This document shows positions 43,306-52,461 of a stretch of 64,000 nt of DNA, in pieces (position 1 is the first letter of the stretch; each line of letters opens with the position of its first letter). Below the pieces are notes generated by a model, which ran no database searches, was not told the origin of the DNA, and saw nothing but the letters and a program-made list of their open reading frames with translations. This DNA is from JAHECQ01 sp963775125 (GTDB lineage: Bacteria > Actinomycetota > Acidimicrobiia > Acidimicrobiales > SZUA-35): contig CAVZHQ010000002.1 in NCBI GenBank assembly GCA_963775125.1, forward strand, positions 992,001-1,056,000. Reading direction: 5' to 3'. The translations under genes were made by a program, and so were the position numbers.

Positions 43306-44891
43306 CAGCCGAGGCCACCCTCGGCGATGAGGCGGTCGAGGGTCAGTTCGGGGTAGTCCCGTAGTACCCGCTCCATCCAGTATCGACTCTCGAACACGGC
43401 GAGCTTGGTGCCGTCGGCCCGCTCGAGCACCTCGACGCCCTGCATGGCCCGCAATGCGTCGGTGGATGCGGCGTCGGTGCGGCGGGCGATGGTGTACGGG
43501 GTCGACGTCAGTTCGATCTCGGCCCCGAACTCGTTGGCCAGCCGGTGACTGGCCACCTCGAACTGCATCGGTCCGACCGCAGCGAAGATGGGCGCCTGGT
43601 CACCGAGGTCACGTTGGCGCAACACCTGAACGGTGCCTTCTTCGTCGAGTTGGGCGATGCCGCTGCGGAACTGCTTGAACTTCGAGGTGTCCTTGACCCT
43701 GGCCCGCATGAAGTATTCGGGGGCGAACGCCGGCAACGGGGGAAAGTCGGCCGGCCGGTCGACATACACCGCGTCGCCGACCCGGAGATCGTTGGCGTTG
43801 ACCAGACCGATGACGTCGCCGGGCCACGCGTCTTCGACGGTCTCTCGATCCTGGCCGAACATCGTCTGCGCGTACTTGGTGGAGAACTGGCGTCCGGACC
43901 GGCCCGACGTTGCGATCATGCCCCGTTCGAATTTGCCGGAACACACCCGAACGAAGGCGATGCGGTCCCGGTGGGCCTTGTCCATGCCGGCCTGGACCTT
44001 GAACACCAGACCGGAGAACGGATCGTCGAGCGGTCGGCGTGAGCCGTCGACCAGTTGACGAGGCGAGGGGCTGGGCACCAGGTCCACCACACCGTCGAGC
44101 AGGAATCGCACGCCGAAGTTGGTGAGCGCGGACCCGAAGAACACCGGTGTCGACTCGCAGGCAAGGAAGGTCTTGCGATCGGCGATGCGTCCGAGTTCGG
44201 TGAGGAGTTGAGCCTCCTCGAGCGCCGTGGTCCACGACGCGCCTTCCTCCCTGGCCGCACGTTCGTGGTCGATGACCTCTTCAGGCGCGATGGTGGAGCC
44301 TCGGGCGGTTCGTTCGAACCGTGTATATTCGCCGGTTTCCTGGTGGATCACCCCGCGGAAGTCGCCGGGGATGCCGACGGGCCAGGTGACGGGAGTGGGC
44401 TCGACGACCAGCGTCTCCTCGATCTGGTCGAGCAGCTCGAGCGGGCCCTGGCCGGGGCGATCGAACTTGTTGATGAACGTCATGAACGGGATCTCGCGTT
44501 CACGGCAGACCTCGAACAGTTTCAGCGTCTGGGGTTCGATGCCCTTGGCGGCGTCGATGACCATGACCGCGGCGTCCGCCGCGACCAGCACGCGGTAGGT
44601 GTCCTCGGAGAAATCTCGGTGGCCGGGGGTGTCGAGCAGGTTGATGGTGCAGTCTCGGTATGGGAACTGCAACACCGTCGAGGTGATGGAGATGCCGCGT
44701 TGCTGCTCGAGTTCCATCCAGTCCGACGTCGCCGATCGGCGACCTTCCCTCGCTTTGACCGTCCCGGCTTCCTTGCCGAGCGCGCCGCCGTACAACAGGA
44801 ACTTTTCGGTGAGGGTGGTCTTGCCCGCGTCGGGGTGGGAGATGATGGCGAACGTCCGCCGTTTCGCGGCTTCATCCCGGGGTGTTGTCAC
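43305..44891 (-). CDS. prfC: Peptide chain release factor 3
   Basis: The 528-residue GTPase has G1 SHPDAGKTTLTEK (about residues 18-30), the effector region EQQRGISITSTVLQFPY, G3 LLDTPGHRDF and G4 FINKFDRPG. The RF3-specific C-terminal domain with VGPMQFEVASHRLANEFGAE follows. RF3 releases RF1/RF2 from the ribosome after termination. Length is normal. Confidence 0.97.
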   Translation of the reverse strand: MTTPRDEAAKRRTFAIISHPDAGKTTLTEKFLLYGGALGKEAGTVKAREGRRSATSDWMELEQQRGISITSTVLQFPYRDCTINLLDTPGHRDFSEDTYRVLVAADAAVMVIDAAKGIEPQTLKLFEVCREREIPFMTFINKFDRPGQGPLELLDQIEETLVVEPTPVTWPVGIPGDFRGVIHQETGEYTRFERTARGSTIAPEEVIDHERAAREEGASWTTALEEAQLLTELGRIADRKTFLACESTPVFFGSALTNFGVRFLLDGVVDLVPSPSPRQLVDGSRRPLDDPFSGLVFKVQAGMDKAHRDRIAFVRVCSGKFERGMIATSGRSGRQFSTKYAQTMFGQDRETVEDAWPGDVIGLVNANDLRVGDAVYVDRPADFPPLPAFAPEYFMRARVKDTSKFKQFRSGIAQLDEEGTVQVLRQRDLGDQAPIFAAVGPMQFEVASHRLANEFGAEIELTSTPYTIARRTDAASTDALRAMQGVEVLERADGTKLAVFESRYWMERVLRDYPELTLDRLIAEGGLG

Positions 44892-44900
44892 CCCGTTACG

Positions 44901-44993
44901 TTACAGGGCGGCCATGAGCAACGGCAGAGCCACCAGAAGCGAGATGGCAGCCGAAATGAACAGCGCTCGCCCGATCGACACCCGCTTGTCCAC
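44901..44993 (-). CDS. Possible 30-residue membrane microprotein upstream of prfC
   Basis: GTG 44993 is preceded by an AAGGGTAGG ribosome-binding site. The product is VDKRVSIGRALFISAAISLL followed by VALPLLMAAL, a single membrane helix with a basic N-terminus. It ends ten bases before prfC. It is too short to classify, but the start signal and composition are convincing enough to record. Confidence 0.35.
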   Translation of the reverse strand: MDKRVSIGRALFISAAISLLVALPLLMAAL

Positions 44994-45123
44994 ACGCCTA
45001 CCCTTCGCCAGGACCCCGCCCGAGGTCGTTCCGTAAGGAATACCGCAGGCGGGTGTTCAGGCAAATGGGCAGCTGTACTTCCGGGGCATTTCGCCTGCCT
45101 TCAGGCGAGCCTCGGGCCGCGGG

Positions 45124-45774
45124 TCAGACGGTCGTTTCCTCGGTGCTCTTGAGGTCGATGATGCCGAGACGGACCGCGCCGAGTACGGCGTGGGTGAGGC
45201 TCTGGGCGTCGAGCTTGCGATAGATGGCGTTGAGGTGGTTGTGCACGGTTTTGGTGGTGATGCCGAGATAGCGGCCGGCCTGTTTGGTGCTCATGCCGTC
45301 GGCGATCGCCTGGAGGATTTCGACCTGACGCTCGGACAGGAGGGCTTCCTGGGCGCGGGCGTCGTTCATGGCGGTGAGCATTGCTCCGGCCAGGGCAGGC
45401 GACAGGACGGTCTCGCCTTCGACCACTCGCAGCACCGTGTCGCGAACGTCGGCGAACGAGGTGCCCTTGCTGAGGTAGGCGGTGGCGCCGGCGGCGATGG
45501 CGTCGCGGGTGCGATCGATGTCGTCGTGCATGGTGAGCACGGCGATGCGTACCGTTGGCAACGCCTCGCGAATCCGACGGGTGGCCTCGATTCCGTCCAT
45601 GACCGGCATCGACAGGTCCATCAGGACCACGTCGGGAAGAAGCGCCTTGGCCAGGGCGACTGCTTCTTCCCCGGTTGATGCCTCCCCCACCACGGTGTCA
45701 CCGGCGGCCTCGAACGAACGGCGCAGCCCATCCCGAAGGAGGGTGTGGTCATCGGCGAGCAGAATCTTGATCAT
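45124..45774 (-). CDS. NarL/LuxR-type response regulator
   Basis: The 216-residue product has a receiver domain (ILLADDHTLLRDGL, phospho-acceptor Asp in PDVVLMDLSMPVMDG, Thr/Lys region TAYLSKGTSF) and a LuxR-type helix-turn-helix (LSERQVEILQAIADGMSTKQ, TKTVHNHLNAIYRKL). It is encoded 25 bases after the histidine kinase gene and is its likely partner. Target genes are unknown. Confidence 0.93.
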   Translation of the reverse strand: MIKILLADDHTLLRDGLRRSFEAAGDTVVGEASTGEEAVALAKALLPDVVLMDLSMPVMDGIEATRRIREALPTVRIAVLTMHDDIDRTRDAIAAGATAYLSKGTSFADVRDTVLRVVEGETVLSPALAGAMLTAMNDARAQEALLSERQVEILQAIADGMSTKQAGRYLGITTKTVHNHLNAIYRKLDAQSLTHAVLGAVRLGIIDLKSTEETTV

Positions 45775-45799
45775 GGTGTAAGGACCTCTCAGGCGTCGG

Positions 45800-47542
45800 T
45801 CAGGCGTGGGGACTCGTGTGAACGGTCACCGTTGTTCCCTGATCGGGAACGCTGGCGAGTTCGAGGATCGCTCCGACCGAGGCTGCTCGTTCCCGCATAC
45901 CGACGAGACCGTAGGCATTGCCCCGGATCCCCTTCGACGGGTCGAAACCTCGACCATTGTCCTCCACGATGAGTACTCCACGTCCGTTCTCTACTGACCA
46001 GCCCACGGTGGCGTGAGTGGCCATAGCATGCTTTTCGACATTTGTGAGCGCCTCTTGAGCGATGCGCAGCAGCTCATTTTCGACGATGGGCGCCAAATGG
46101 AGGTCGCGGTCGAATGGGACGGACAGCTGAACCTCCACGTCGCTACGTTTCGAGAAGCGGTCGACCACCTCGCTGAGCACCACGCTCAACGGCCGGCCGG
46201 GCCCGACTGCGGCCCGCAACTCGACCAAGGTGTCCCGCAGTTCGGCGATAGCGCCCTGGGTGTCGCCATGGAGTTGCTTCAGCTCCAGAGAAGGCTCGGG
46301 CTGCGCGGCGTTGATGCGTTCGAGCTCGAGGCCGATGTACGTGAGCCACTGACCCAGGCGATCGTGAAGGTCGCGGGCGATGCGGATTCGCTCTTCGGCC
46401 GCGGCCAGCGAACGGAGGTGCAGGAACGATCGGGCGTTGGCCATCGACAAGGCGAGCATGTCGGCCATACCAGCGAGCAGTTCGGCGTCGGCGTCGTTGT
46501 AGTAACCGGGCTGTGAGTTCTCGACCGCGACCAGACCCGTGTCTCTCCCGTCGATCATCAGGCGCACGTACATGCCGCTGCCTTCGCGGCCGTACCGGGT
46601 GAGATCGTCGATCCGGAGCAGCTCGGGAGCGGCCGCTGCGTCCACGAGCGGATTGGGGAGCTGCGCCGAGGTCAGGACCGGGTACAGGTTGAACGCGTCC
46701 TGAATTTGAACGGACCACAGACTGTCCTCGTAGCTGAGGAGTGCAAGCCGCTCGGCATCGAAGGAGTCCCGAAGCTCGGCCCGGGTTGCCTGGAGGATGT
46801 CTTCGAGGTCGAGCGACGAAGGAAACGTCCGGGCCACTTTGTTCAACGCGCCGAGGAGGTGGTTGGTCTCCATGAGGCCTTCCATCCGACTGGTCAGGTC
46901 TCGGCGCCCGTCTTCCATGTGCAGCAGGCGGAACTGGGCGACACCGGGGAAAACGGCGGCTGCACCCAAGGCCATGACTCCCAGAGGGCTGGGCATCGCC
47001 AGGTCGCCGGCGGAGAGCGAGGCGCTGAGGATGGGGACGACCGAACTGATGACGAGGGCGGTCAACGCGGCCCAGAGCCCGAGACGCAGCCCCCATCCGA
47101 AAGCGACGATGGCCACCGCAACGAGGACGCAACCGACGAAGGGACTGGCGAGGCCGCTGTCGACGCCGACTGCCGCGGACAAGATGGCCACGTCGGCGAG
47201 CGCGAAGGTCTGCTGTCCCGCGCTCCCGTCGCCGAGCTTGAGCGGGCGAACCGTGCGCCACGAGGCGAGGAAGATGGTGGTGGTGAGGGTGGCGACGACT
47301 CCGAGGTCACCGCTGAAGGCGAGTCGCTGGGCCGCCCAGGCCAGACCGATCATGACGGCGCCCCAGCGCATCGCGGCCAGCACGGCGACGAGTGAACCGG
47401 CGACGGTGGGGCTCAGTTCGAGGGCTCTCGACGAATCGTCGAAGCCACCGTTCTTGAGCGCGCGCAACCCCGCAAGCAGCGCAACCCGTGGCCCGTTGGC
47501 CACTGACAGCTGGTCGGCGCTTTGCACCTGACGTTCGGTCAC
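45800..47542 (-). CDS. Sensor histidine kinase (HisKA_3 type, GAF domain)
   Basis: The 580-residue product has a cluster of N-terminal membrane helices (about residues 45-205), a GAF-like sensor domain (about 240-380), the dimerisation/phospho-acceptor box RIARDLHDRLGQWLTYIGLE with His, and a HATPase_c domain (ELLRIAQEALTNVEKHA, GVLIVEDNGRGFDPSKG, GLVGMRERAASVGAIL). It is a NarX/DesK-type kinase paired with the following response regulator. The signal is unknown. Confidence 0.92.
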   Translation of the reverse strand: MTERQVQSADQLSVANGPRVALLAGLRALKNGGFDDSSRALELSPTVAGSLVAVLAAMRWGAVMIGLAWAAQRLAFSGDLGVVATLTTTIFLASWRTVRPLKLGDGSAGQQTFALADVAILSAAVGVDSGLASPFVGCVLVAVAIVAFGWGLRLGLWAALTALVISSVVPILSASLSAGDLAMPSPLGVMALGAAAVFPGVAQFRLLHMEDGRRDLTSRMEGLMETNHLLGALNKVARTFPSSLDLEDILQATRAELRDSFDAERLALLSYEDSLWSVQIQDAFNLYPVLTSAQLPNPLVDAAAAPELLRIDDLTRYGREGSGMYVRLMIDGRDTGLVAVENSQPGYYNDADAELLAGMADMLALSMANARSFLHLRSLAAAEERIRIARDLHDRLGQWLTYIGLELERINAAQPEPSLELKQLHGDTQGAIAELRDTLVELRAAVGPGRPLSVVLSEVVDRFSKRSDVEVQLSVPFDRDLHLAPIVENELLRIAQEALTNVEKHAMATHATVGWSVENGRGVLIVEDNGRGFDPSKGIRGNAYGLVGMRERAASVGAILELASVPDQGTTVTVHTSPHA

Positions 47543-47594
47543 GCTGGTTCCATCGGCAGTTCTCGTCGCTCCTCAACCTCTCTGGCCCGGGTGA

Positions 47595-48668
47595 TCAGTG
47601 TTGCCGAGCAGCGACGTAGTGCGCCAGCGCCGCCAACGTTTCTTGTACTGGTAGCGAGAACGGTAGCGCAAACGCCGCCGCGGTCGCACCCTGGACCAGC
47701 TCGTCGATTCGGCGCTCGACGTCGGCCACCGCCCCGGTTTGCTGGAGCACGTCGAGAATGGCGTGCACTTCTTCGTCGGTGAGGTTCGGTTCGCCGATAC
47801 GGCCAAGGACCTGATGTTGGGCCGCGTCGGCCCGTTCGAGCGCGGCCGCAACCAACTCGGTCGGCTTGCCCTCTCGCAGGTCGTTGCCGACCGGTTTGCC
47901 GACCGTCTCGGCATCGCCGAAGACGCCAAGGAGGTCATCTCGAAGCTGGAACGCCTGACCGGCGGGGCGCCCGTACTCCTCGAGCTGGAACATGACCTCG
48001 TCGCTCCTCATGCCGCCGAGCGAGGCGCCGAGTTGAAGCGGCCGGACGATGGTGTAGAGCGCCGATTTGAAGGTGGCCACCCGCTGCGCTGTGGCGCGGT
48101 CGAGTTCGGATGCGGCCGCCGTGCGCATGTCGAGGTACTGGCCGAGGTTCAGTTCGATGCGCAGTTGGTCCCAGATGCGGCGCGCCTGGTCCGAGTCGTT
48201 TCCTATGAGTTGATCGGCGTAGACGTGGCTGAGGTCGCCGACGAGAATGGCCACGCCTTCGCCGTACCGGCGAGGTTCGCCCCGCCAGCCTCGAGTGCGG
48301 ATGAGCTCAGCCTGAGCCGCGTGGATGGTGCGCTCATTGCGGCGAGTGTCGGCGTCGTCCATGACGTCGTCGTGGATGAGCGCGAATGCTTGCAAGAGCT
48401 CGAACGCTGCGCACACGTCGAGAATACGATCGGAAGCGGCCTCGGATGCCGGTATGGCATCCAGCTGGCTCGCTCCGTACCAGCCCCAGAACGCAAACGC
48501 GGCCCGCAACCGTTTGCCGCCGTTGGCGATGCGCTCGAGCTCGTCGATGGCTTCGATCAAACGGAGGTCGACGGAGCGCCACGCGTCGCGCTGCTGCTCG
48601 AACAGGTCGGCGAGTCGCCGGTCGACGAGTCCGGCGACCTCGGTCAAACCAAGCGGCGCGGCGCTCAC
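47595..48668 (-). CDS. Polyprenyl diphosphate synthase
   Basis: The 357-residue all-helical prenyltransferase has the first Asp-rich motif LIHDDVMDDADTR and second QLRDDLLGVFGD, which bind Mg2+-diphosphate, and GKRLRAAFAFWGW near the N-terminus. It condenses isopentenyl diphosphate to chains of geranylgeranyl or longer length; product length cannot be predicted. ATG 48668 overlaps the xseB stop, and the xseA-xseB-prenyl synthase order is common in bacteria. Confidence 0.9.
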   Translation of the reverse strand: MSAAPLGLTEVAGLVDRRLADLFEQQRDAWRSVDLRLIEAIDELERIANGGKRLRAAFAFWGWYGASQLDAIPASEAASDRILDVCAAFELLQAFALIHDDVMDDADTRRNERTIHAAQAELIRTRGWRGEPRRYGEGVAILVGDLSHVYADQLIGNDSDQARRIWDQLRIELNLGQYLDMRTAAASELDRATAQRVATFKSALYTIVRPLQLGASLGGMRSDEVMFQLEEYGRPAGQAFQLRDDLLGVFGDAETVGKPVGNDLREGKPTELVAAALERADAAQHQVLGRIGEPNLTDEEVHAILDVLQQTGAVADVERRIDELVQGATAAAFALPFSLPVQETLAALAHYVAARQH

Positions 48669-48891
48669 TGGCCGTCCTCCGGATCGGTGCCCAGCTGGCC
48701 AAGCTCGGTGAGTACTCCGCTGACGTCGGACTCGACGGAGCGAAGGCGACTACGACACTGCGCGATCAACTCTGCGGCCCGACGCACTTGCTGGGCCAGC
48801 TCGTCCACGTCGACCATGGTCGACTCGAGACGAGCGAGAATCTGCTCGAGCTCGCCAAGGGCCGAGCCGTAGTCGCCGGCTCGTCGGTCAC
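48665..48891 (-). CDS. xseB: Exodeoxyribonuclease VII small subunit XseB, frameshifted near its start
   Basis: GTG 48891 overlaps the xseA stop (GTGA) and reads TDEP. One base is missing in GCCGGCG near 48875-48880, after which DYGSALGELEQILARLESTM and VDELAQQVRRAAELIAQCRS run to the stop at 48665. Restored length is 75 residues, the normal size. XseB forms helical hairpins on XseA in the nuclease complex. Both overlaps support one functional frame in the true sequence. Confidence 0.83.
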
Positions 48892-50084
48892 GGTGACGGT
48901 TCCCCTGCGGCCGCGATCGCCGTGAGCCGCCCGTCGGCGGTGGTGATGCGCAACAGCGCTCCGTCGGCCGCGTGGTGCACGGATCGGACCAGTGTTCCGT
49001 CGCCGGTGTGCACGATGGACCAACCTCGAGCAAGGTTCGCGGCCGGGTCCAAGAAGCCGACTTTCACCTCTGCGGTGTGAAGCTCGTGCTCACGTCGGTC
49101 GAGCTGGCGGTGGGCTGCGGACAACAAGCGGTGCGACGCTCCGTCCATCCGCTGACGTTCGGTGGTGAGACACCACTGCGCCCGCGCGGTGATCTGGCGA
49201 GCCAGACGAGAGAGTTGGTGATCGAACGCACGCACGGCTTCGATGAGCAGTCCTGCACATGCCGTCGGGGTCTTGGCCGAACGAGCGGCGACGAGGTCGG
49301 CGACCGAGGTGTCGATCTCGTGGCCAACGCCGACGACGACGGGGAGTCGGCAGACAGCGAGGGCTCGGGCCACGCGACCGTGGTCGAACACCGCGAGGTC
49401 GGACCGTGCGCCCCCGCCTCGTACGAGGGCGACGACATCGAAGTCGGGGTGTGCGGTGTGGACGGCGTCGAACGCCCGGACCAGATCGTCGATTGCTTCG
49501 GCGCCCTGAACCCTGGCATCGAAGAGCGTGATCTCGAAGGGAAGTCCGCTCAGGCGAAGCTCGCTCACGAAGTCGGCCTCGGCCGCACTGCCGGCACTGG
49601 TGACGAGCGCAACGCGGAGCGGGACCGCCGGGAATCGAAGTGAGCGGTTTGCCTCGAGGAGACCCTCGGCCCGCAGCTCGCCGAGGAGCTGATTACGTGC
49701 CGCTTCCAGTCGACCCAACGTGTACGAGGGGTCGATGAGGCTCATGAGGAGCTGCACCCGGCCCTGGCGGGGGTAATACGTCACCGAGCCGCGGATGCGG
49801 ATCTCGACGCCGTCGGTCATTCGGGCGGCGTTGGTCTTTCGGAGGATGGCATTGACCCGTTGGCGGGCGTTGGTGAACAACGCAACAGGAAGCGTGGCCA
49901 TGGGCCCTTCGCCGAGTTCGCCGGCATCGATCAGATCGAAATACACGTGCCCCGTCGGGGATCGTTTGAGCCCGGAGATGACACCGCGGACCCAGACCTC
50001 GCCCGGGAAGGTGGTGTTGATGGCGGCCTCGACGCATCGGCAGAGTTCGGCGACGGTGTAGCCGTTGTCGCCGTGCGAGTCCAC
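48888..50084 (-). CDS. xseA: Exodeoxyribonuclease VII large subunit XseA
   Basis: The product (398 residues from GTG 50084) has an N-terminal OB fold (YTVAELCRCVEAAINTTFPG, EVWVRGVISGLKRSPTGHVY) and the catalytic domain with LRVALVTSAGSAAEADFVSE, DVVALVRGGGARSDLAVFD and VVVGVGHEIDTSVADLVA. It degrades single-stranded DNA to oligonucleotides with XseB. A much longer in-frame start (50357) would cross the divergent promoter and gene, so I prefer 50084. Confidence 0.93.
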   Translation of the reverse strand: MDSHGDNGYTVAELCRCVEAAINTTFPGEVWVRGVISGLKRSPTGHVYFDLIDAGELGEGPMATLPVALFTNARQRVNAILRKTNAARMTDGVEIRIRGSVTYYPRQGRVQLLMSLIDPSYTLGRLEAARNQLLGELRAEGLLEANRSLRFPAVPLRVALVTSAGSAAEADFVSELRLSGLPFEITLFDARVQGAEAIDDLVRAFDAVHTAHPDFDVVALVRGGGARSDLAVFDHGRVARALAVCRLPVVVGVGHEIDTSVADLVAARSAKTPTACAGLLIEAVRAFDHQLSRLARQITARAQWCLTTERQRMDGASHRLLSAAHRQLDRREHELHTAEVKVGFLDPAANLARGWSIVHTGDGTLVRSVHHAADGALLRITTADGRLTAIAAAGEPSP

Positions 50085-50184
50085 GTCAGGGACGGTATCG
50101 GGTAACCATCCCTGAAAACGCTGAGCGTGGTGGGTAACGTCGGCGGCTTGAGGCCGCCCGTGGCCCCCCGAAGCGAGTTCCCCG

Positions 50185-52458
50185 TTGTCCGACCTCATCG
50201 ACAATCGACACTTCGAATTGCCGTTCGATCCCCCTCTCGCGCCTGCCATCGACCTGGAACCCATCATCAACCTGGCGCCCGGCCGACGCAGCGATGCAGC
50301 CATCGACGGGGTCGCGTTGTCGGTCGTGAATCCCGAATCGGGTCGAGCCCACATCATGTATGTGAGCGAGAACCTGGCGTCGATGCTTGGCTTCCGTCCC
50401 GATCAGATCCTGGGTCGCAACCCTGGTGCGCTCTTCGCCCCCACCACGCCGGCGGCCCAGCTCGACGCCGTGGCCACGCTCGTCGAGCAGGGGAAGCAGG
50501 CGACGGTCCGGCTCGAGCTGGCCCACATCAGCGGAGCCTCGGTTCCCGTCCAGGCCTCCTTCCTGCAGCTCCCGACGATGGCCCGGGGTTGGCCCACCTA
50601 TCTCTCGGTGTACCGGGACCTCTCGAGGGGTGTCACCGAGGAAGAGCTTTTGGCCGAGCAGTCGGCGTTGCTCGACGCGCTGGCACGCGGCCAGCACATC
50701 AATGACGTCCTGCCCCAGGTGGTCGAGCGAATCGAGCGTCAGATCCCGGGCGGTTCTTGCTGGATTGCGTTGGCTGACACGACCGGAACGTTGCGCACGG
50801 TCGCGGCCCGCCACCGGGCCGATCTCGTCGAAGAGGTCGTGGAGCTCCTCGATCAACGATTCATCACACAGAGTGGTCGTACGTCCACTCCTAGCTATGT
50901 TCGCAGTTCGGATCTGCCCGATGGTCTCACCGCTGAGCTGCGGAGCCAGGACATCGATTCGTTCTGGATCTATCCCTTGGCCGGCATCGGCTCGCAGCGC
51001 CGCGGACTGCTGGTCCTGGCCCACAACGCGCGTCCCGGCCCGTCGTCGGGTGAGGATCGTGTCCTCACGAGCATGAGTCGGGTCGTCACCGTCGCCGTCG
51101 AGCGCAGTGTGACCGAGTCGAGCCTGGCACACCAGGCGTTGCACGACGCCCTCACGCAGCTCCCGAACCGAGCGCTCATCATCGACCGCCTCGAGCAGGC
51201 CGTCGCCCGACTCGGACGCGAACGGGCACGGCTGGCCGTGCTGCTGGTCGACGTCGACCGGTTCAAGTCGCTGAACGACTCGTGGGGTCCGGATGTCGGA
51301 GACGAGGTCCTCATCGAGGTCTCTCGTCGTCTGCGTCGTTCCGTTCGTCTTGGTGACACCGTTGGCCGTATCGGCGGGGACCAGTTCCTCGTGCTGTGCG
51401 TGGCCAACGGCGAAGGCGATGCCGAGGCGATGGCCGAACGCATCGTCACTGCCGTGGGGGTGCCGGTGCAGCTCTCTCGCGGCGACGAACTGCACATCAC
51501 CTCCTCGGTCGGTCTGGTCGTCGTCGACCGCCCCGGTCATGCGCCGGCCAGCATCATCAGCAACGCAGAACTGGCGCTGGCCCGTGCCGTCGAATCGGGC
51601 CGGGGCCGGTTCGCCATCTTCGAGCAGGGCCTCCAGCAGCGGATCGTCATCCGCCACGAGGTCGAGCAGGCGCTGCACGTCGCCATCACCGAAGACGAGC
51701 TCGTGCTCCACTACCAGCCGTTGGTCGAGATCTCCACCGGTCGCATGGTCGGGGCTGAGGCGCTCATCCGATGGGACCGGCCGGGCCACGGGTTGTTGTC
51801 GCCGATCGCGTTCATCGAGATCGCCGAAGACACGGGCCTCATCGTTCCGCTGGGCGCCTGGGTGGTCGACGAGGTCTGTCGTCGATTGAGTGAGTGGCCG
51901 GTCGGAGCCGACGGGGCCAAGCCGGTCATCTCGGTCAACCTGTCGGCCCGGCAACTCGCGGACCCCTCGTTGGTGTCGACCATCCTTGCGGCCATGGACC
52001 GCCATGGCGTCTCGACCGACCACATCGGCTTCGAGGTCACCGAGTCCATGCGGGTCGAAGACGTCGAGGTCGCGTCATCGACGCTCAAGCGCCTGGCCGC
52101 CCTCGGCTGCAAACTGTCCATCGACGACTTCGGGATCGGCTACGCCACGCTCGACTACCTGCGACGGTTCTCGATGGCCGACGCCATCAAGATCGACCGA
52201 TCCTTCGTCGACGGATTGGGCGAGTCGCGCGAGGACACCGCCATCGTCACCGCTTCCCTGGCGCTGGCGGCTTCGTTGGGGCTCACGGTGGTGGCTGAGG
52301 GTGTCGAGACCACCAATCAGTACGCCGAACTCGCCGACTTGGGCTGTGACTTCGCGCAGGGCTACCTGCTCAGTCGCCCAGTCCCGCTCGAGGAAGCGCA
52401 TGAATTGTGGCGCCGTCGTCAGCTCATCCTGCCGCCGGGGACCGTCAGCAAGGGGTAA
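50185..52458 (+). CDS. PAS-GAF-GGDEF-EAL cyclic-di-GMP protein
   Basis: The 757-residue product starts at TTG 50185. A PAS-like domain spans about residues 40-150, a GAF-like domain 165-305, a GGDEF domain 315-485 and an EAL domain 495-745. The cyclase motif reads GGDQF (about 397-401) rather than GGDEF. The phosphodiesterase motifs GAEALIRW, DDFGIGYATLDYL, KIDRSFVDGL and AEGVET look intact. It probably degrades c-di-GMP, with the GGDEF part acting as GTP sensor. Such proteins often control motility. It is divergent from xseA across 100 bases. Confidence 0.9.
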   Translation: MSDLIDNRHFELPFDPPLAPAIDLEPIINLAPGRRSDAAIDGVALSVVNPESGRAHIMYVSENLASMLGFRPDQILGRNPGALFAPTTPAAQLDAVATLVEQGKQATVRLELAHISGASVPVQASFLQLPTMARGWPTYLSVYRDLSRGVTEEELLAEQSALLDALARGQHINDVLPQVVERIERQIPGGSCWIALADTTGTLRTVAARHRADLVEEVVELLDQRFITQSGRTSTPSYVRSSDLPDGLTAELRSQDIDSFWIYPLAGIGSQRRGLLVLAHNARPGPSSGEDRVLTSMSRVVTVAVERSVTESSLAHQALHDALTQLPNRALIIDRLEQAVARLGRERARLAVLLVDVDRFKSLNDSWGPDVGDEVLIEVSRRLRRSVRLGDTVGRIGGDQFLVLCVANGEGDAEAMAERIVTAVGVPVQLSRGDELHITSSVGLVVVDRPGHAPASIISNAELALARAVESGRGRFAIFEQGLQQRIVIRHEVEQALHVAITEDELVLHYQPLVEISTGRMVGAEALIRWDRPGHGLLSPIAFIEIAEDTGLIVPLGAWVVDEVCRRLSEWPVGADGAKPVISVNLSARQLADPSLVSTILAAMDRHGVSTDHIGFEVTESMRVEDVEVASSTLKRLAALGCKLSIDDFGIGYATLDYLRRFSMADAIKIDRSFVDGLGESREDTAIVTASLALAASLGLTVVAEGVETTNQYAELADLGCDFAQGYLLSRPVPLEEAHELWRRRQLILPPGTVSKG

Positions 52459-52461
52459 CGG

